Shown: positions 13,535 through 16,136 of the stretch, one piece after another
How the letters are laid out: each line of letters begins with the position of its first letter
How positions within the stretch are numbered: the first letter of the stretch is position 1
Source of the DNA: a bacterium
GTDB taxonomy: Bacteria > Bacillota > Clostridia > Oscillospirales > CAG-272
Direction: 5' to 3'
Assembly: GCA_004558975.1 (NCBI GenBank)
Contig: SFZB01000039.1
Coordinates: 1-16,136, forward strand
Length of the DNA: 16,136 nucleotides
The notes under the pieces: generated by a model
Database searches by the model: none
What the model was told of the DNA's origin: nothing
Seen by the model: only the letters and a program-made list of their open reading frames with translations
Translations under genes and position numbers: made by a program

Positions 13535-14680
13535 ATGGGAGAGAAAACGGCGATCAAAGTCCTGCACCTCGGGGACGTGTTCCTCGACTGCCCGTTTTCG
13601 GCGATGAAAGCGGAGGAGAGCGCTGTACGGCGCCGCGAGACGCGCGAGACGTTCGCCCGCGCGGTGAAATATGCCGTGGACGAAGAGGTCGACCTCGTGC
13701 TCCTCACGGGCAATCTGACCGACCATCACTATGCGACGTTCGAGACGATGGAACTGCTCTGCCGCATTTTCCGTGCCGCGCCCGCCTGCCGGTTTCTGAT
13801 TGCGCCGGGTCCCCACGACCCGATGACCGAGAACTGCCTGTACCGCCTCGCGGGGCTCCCCGCGAACGTGACGGTATTCGACAGCGCGCGCGTTTCGCAT
13901 GTGTCGTTCCCCAACATCGGGGTGAATGTTTTCGGTTGGGCATTCGAGGGGGAAGCCTATCCGGGCTCTCCGCTCGCCATCGACCGCGAGGAGCCGGAAA
14001 TACCGGGCATCACGCTGGTGATGGGCTACGCCGGTGTCGGGGAGACGGCGGGGAATGCTCCGCTGAGTCTGAACGAGATCGGCGACTTCGGCGGTGACTA
14101 CCTCGCCCTTTCCGGCGGGCGCCTGTTCGACGGTTTCCACCGTGTGGGTACGGTGACTTATGCATACAGCGGCGCGCTGGAGCACGCATCGTATGAGGAA
14201 CCGGGCTTCGGCGGCGGCAACCTCGTGACCCTGACGCCCGTCGCCGGGGGCGGCGTCCATGTCGAGGGCGCGCGCGTCAACTTCGGCTGCCGTCGGTACG
14301 CCATGGAGGAGTTCGACATTACGGGGATTGAAAGCCCGAACGAGGTGATGAACCGCATCACCTCGGTCATCAAGGAACGCGGCTACGGGCGCGAGACGGC
14401 GCTTCGTGTTCTTTTGACGGGTCGGGTGCCGTTCGGCTTCGCCATTCCGCGCACGCTGACGGGCGAGAACTTCGGGCTCGCGACGTTTGAACTCGACGAC
14501 CGCACGCTCCCGTCTTTCGACGACAGCCGCGTCGCCCGTGACATGACGGTGCGCGGTGAGCTCTGCCGCACGCTGATCCCCGCGATGCGGGTCGGCACGG
14601 ACGAGGAACAGCACGCCGCGGCGTATGCGCTGAAGCTCGGGCTCGGCGCGCTCGACGGCCGCGACGTTACGAAACTCTGA
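13535..14680 (+). CDS. SbcD/YhaO-like metallophosphoesterase-fold protein with lost metal ligands
   Basis: The order of motifs follows Mre11/SbcD/YhaO-type nucleases, but the metal-binding residues are changed. Numbering from the ATG at 13535 (381 residues): VLHLGDVFLDCPF has D14-x-F16 where D-x-H is expected; LVLLTGNLTD has G59-N60 instead of GD; APGPHDP has G92-P93-H94-D95 instead of GNHD; LVMGYAG replaces the usual xxHG histidine; and ALSGGRLF (192-199) replaces the GHxH block. The following YSGALEHASYEEPG still matches the YPG...FDEPG end of the phosphoesterase domain. A C-terminal domain (about 240-381) follows. A GTG at 13526 is in frame but falls inside the ribosome site (AGGTAGGTGAT), so I prefer the ATG. 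No SbcC/YhaN ATPase is adjacent. It is probably not an active nuclease. Confidence 0.8.
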   Translation: MGEKTAIKVLHLGDVFLDCPFSAMKAEESAVRRRETRETFARAVKYAVDEEVDLVLLTGNLTDHHYATFETMELLCRIFRAAPACRFLIAPGPHDPMTENCLYRLAGLPANVTVFDSARVSHVSFPNIGVNVFGWAFEGEAYPGSPLAIDREEPEIPGITLVMGYAGVGETAGNAPLSLNEIGDFGGDYLALSGGRLFDGFHRVGTVTYAYSGALEHASYEEPGFGGGNLVTLTPVAGGGVHVEGARVNFGCRRYAMEEFDITGIESPNEVMNRITSVIKERGYGRETALRVLLTGRVPFGFAIPRTLTGENFGLATFELDDRTLPSFDDSRVARDMTVRGELCRTLIPAMRVGTDEEQHAAAYALKLGLGALDGRDVTKL

Positions 14681-14705
14681 GAAAGAATACTTCAAAAATG
14701 AAAAA

Positions 14706-14740
14706 CCCCCGGTCACACGGCTGTATGACCGGGGGGTTTA
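14706..14740. terminator. Bidirectional terminator between convergent genes
   Basis: CCCCCGGTCA (14706-14715) pairs with TGACCGGGGG (14726-14735). The stem is flanked by an A run on the left and TTTATAT on the right, so it works for the phosphoesterase-like gene on the plus strand and the transporter on the minus strand. Confidence 0.9.
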
Positions 14741-14754
14741 TATCGTTTCGGGGG

Positions 14755-15900
14755 TTATTTGTCCGCCCCGGTGTCGCCGCCATCGGACGGCTCGGCGTCC
14801 GGCACGGGGGCAGTATCGGGAGAGGGGGCGTCCGCCACGGGGGCAGTTTTTAGAGGAGTGGCGTCCGTCGTGACGGGACTATCCGCGGCGGTGCCGGCTA
14901 ACGGGTCGGCGGCGGGCGCGCTCCCCTGCACAGCGGGGGAGGCGGAAGTCGGGCGGTGCCGCACCCGTGCGAGCCAGTCACCGAGGGGCAACTGCGAGAA
15001 GATCACCGCAAACAGGATGACGGCGCACCCGGCAATCTGCCGGGAAGTGGGCTGGTCGCCGAGAATCAAGACACCGCCGAGAAGCCCGAACACGGACTCA
15101 AGCGACATAATCAGCGAGGCGACCGTCGGCGTGCCGGAGAGTTGCTGTCCGACGATCTGCGAGGTGTAGCCGATCCCGCAGGAGCCGATGCCGAGATAGA
15201 GCAGGTGCGGAATGACCGCGAAGAGATCCGCCCATGCGAAAGAGATTTGACTGACGGCGCCGTGAATCAGGGCACCGGGAATGGCGAAGACGCCGGCGAC
15301 GGCAAACTGGACAAAGGAGAGGCGCACACCGTCCGTCCCCGACGAAAAAACGTCGACGAGCGTGATGTGCAGTCCGAAGAGGGCGGCAGAAGCAAAGAGG
15401 AGCAGGTCGCCCGAGACGAAAGCCCCGCCGCTGTCCCCGCCCGTGAGCAGGTAGGCGCCGCAGAGGGCGATGACGACGCTGACCCAGACGGTCGGGCGCG
15501 CGACTTTCCGCCTCGCAAGCCCCCACAGCGGAACGAATACCATATAGAGCGCCGTGAGGAACGATGCTTTACCGGGGGACGCCTTGAGGAGCCCGAACTG
15601 CTGGAAGATCGTCGCCGCGAGAAGCGCCGCGCCGCAGGCGATCCCGCCGAGGAGCTCACGTTTCGTCAGATCGATGAAATGAGGGTTCTTCGGCGAGAGA
15701 AAGACACGTCCGTTTCCCCGTGTCCTGTCGAGCACGAACAGGGCAGGAATCAGGACGAACGCGCCGAGAAGAAAACGAATCCCGTTGAGGGCAAACGGCG
15801 GGATGCGGTCGCCCGCAATCTTCTGCGCCGTGAAGGCGAGCCCCCATATCACGGCGGTCATCAGTAAAAGAAGATTCCCAAGAGTCTTTTTGGTTTGCAT
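14755..15900 (-). CDS. EamA-family (drug/metabolite) transporter with Pro/Ala/Asp-rich C-terminal tail
   Basis: Predicted inner-membrane permease of the DMT superfamily with ten helices formed by two EamA repeats (about residues 5-150 and 163-305). Typical features are LLLMTAVIWGLAFTAQKIA (11-29) at the start, a PPFALNGIRFLLGA segment in helix 2, and the second-repeat end LIMSLESVFGLLGGVLILGD (263-282). The substrate cannot be read from sequence; the family exports amino acids, metabolites or drugs. After residue ~310 comes a hydrophilic tail of about 70 residues rich in Pro, Ala, Asp and Thr, which most family members lack. The ATG has an AAAGGA site upstream. Its promoter is unclear; a weak TACTAT -10 candidate overlaps the plus-strand promoter at 15940. 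Confidence 0.93.
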   Translation of the reverse strand: MQTKKTLGNLLLLMTAVIWGLAFTAQKIAGDRIPPFALNGIRFLLGAFVLIPALFVLDRTRGNGRVFLSPKNPHFIDLTKRELLGGIACGAALLAATIFQQFGLLKASPGKASFLTALYMVFVPLWGLARRKVARPTVWVSVVIALCGAYLLTGGDSGGAFVSGDLLLFASAALFGLHITLVDVFSSGTDGVRLSFVQFAVAGVFAIPGALIHGAVSQISFAWADLFAVIPHLLYLGIGSCGIGYTSQIVGQQLSGTPTVASLIMSLESVFGLLGGVLILGDQPTSRQIAGCAVILFAVIFSQLPLGDWLARVRHRPTSASPAVQGSAPAADPLAGTAADSPVTTDATPLKTAPVADAPSPDTAPVPDAEPSDGGDTGADK

Positions 15901-15915
15901 AACATTCCTTTCGCG

Positions 15916-15945
15916 TTGACAACCCGGTGCGTGGCGTGATATAGT
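15916..15945 (+). promoter_or_regulatory. Plus-strand promoter for a gene beyond the window
   Basis: A consensus TTGACA (15916-15921), an 18-base spacer and TATAGT (15940-15945), pointing toward the right edge. No gene starts before the window ends. Confidence 0.75.
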
Positions 15946-15949
15946 AAAA

Positions 15950-16136
15950 AGGTAATGCCGTCGGTGCTAAAGACACCGAAACGAACCGCTCGGAAGGACG
16001 CGCGCCGGGGATTGACGGCGGGCAGCGACCCGCCGGGGAGATTCATAGTCGTATCATATTATCATACGAAAAAACAGAAAAAACACGCACTTGCGCGGCA
16101 AATGCGTGTTATTCGTGGAGACAACAGGACTCGGAC
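15950..16136 (+). other. Structured leader or small RNA of unknown class, cut by window edge
   Basis: At least 185 bases after the promoter carry no credible reading frame but several hairpins: TCGGTG with CACCGA (15961-15979), GGCGGG with CCCGCC (16017-16034), TCGTAT with ATACGA (about 16030-16070 region, followed by an A run), and a longer one at 16082-16110 (AACACGCA with TGCGTGTT, with an inner TTGC/GCAA). I cannot match it to a known riboswitch; no T-box signature is present. It may be a long 5' leader or an independent RNA. Confidence 0.4.

Noticed and set aside
14956..15867. 303-residue plus-strand open frame opposite the transporter
   Set aside because: Antisense shadow of the EamA gene, which has clear helices and family motifs; product is Arg/Glu-rich without a recognisable domain.
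15960..16000. GGTGCTAAA reminiscent of part of a SAM (S-box) riboswitch
   Set aside because: The other conserved S-box segments are absent; here the motif is simply the loop side of a TCGGTG/CACCGA hairpin.

Overview
The window looks like a chromosomal segment of a high-GC member of the Clostridia (Firmicutes), probably an uncultured gut-type Oscillospirales relative; the lineage is my inference. Supporting signs are sigma-A promoters with near-consensus -35/-10 boxes at 17-18 bp spacing, strong AGGAGG-type ribosome binding sites, a T-box leader, and gene families typical of that class. There are 13 genes, most of them housekeeping. I see no phage, IS element, CRISPR array, tRNA or rRNA.

Layout, left to right. 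(1) 1-1182: the 3' part of a secreted or surface protein with InlB-type repeats, followed by a terminator and a G-rich stretch. (2) 1492-4215: a promoter, a T-box leader with an Asn (AAC) specifier, then asnS and asnA. Uncharged tRNA-Asn would therefore switch on both tRNA-Asn charging and asparagine synthesis. (3) 4216-4673: about 460 bp without a gene, holding two related hairpin elements facing each other, a 20-bp tandem repeat and a good terminator. (4) 4674-6002: inorganic pyrophosphatase (minus) and an ADP-ribose-type NUDIX hydrolase (plus), diverging from two clear promoters. (5) 6124-11673, minus strand: secG, rnr, a CPBP membrane protease, tadA, rimM, trmD. The last four overlap one another and are likely translationally coupled. 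A terminator lies between secG and rnr, and a separate promoter precedes the CPBP gene. (6) 11895-14680: two divergent genes, an N6-adenine methyltransferase-like protein with an altered catalytic motif and an SbcD/YhaO-like phosphoesterase-fold protein that has lost nearly all metal ligands. (7) 14755-15900: an EamA-family transporter with a long Pro/Ala/Asp-rich tail. (8) 15916-16136: a plus-strand promoter and structured leader whose gene lies outside the window.

The observations most worth following are: the pair of degenerate enzymes in (6); the 8-copy 12-bp repeat after rnr, whose RNA would be complementary to the ribosome binding site of the next gene; and the paired hairpin elements in (3), which differ by compensating changes in their stems.
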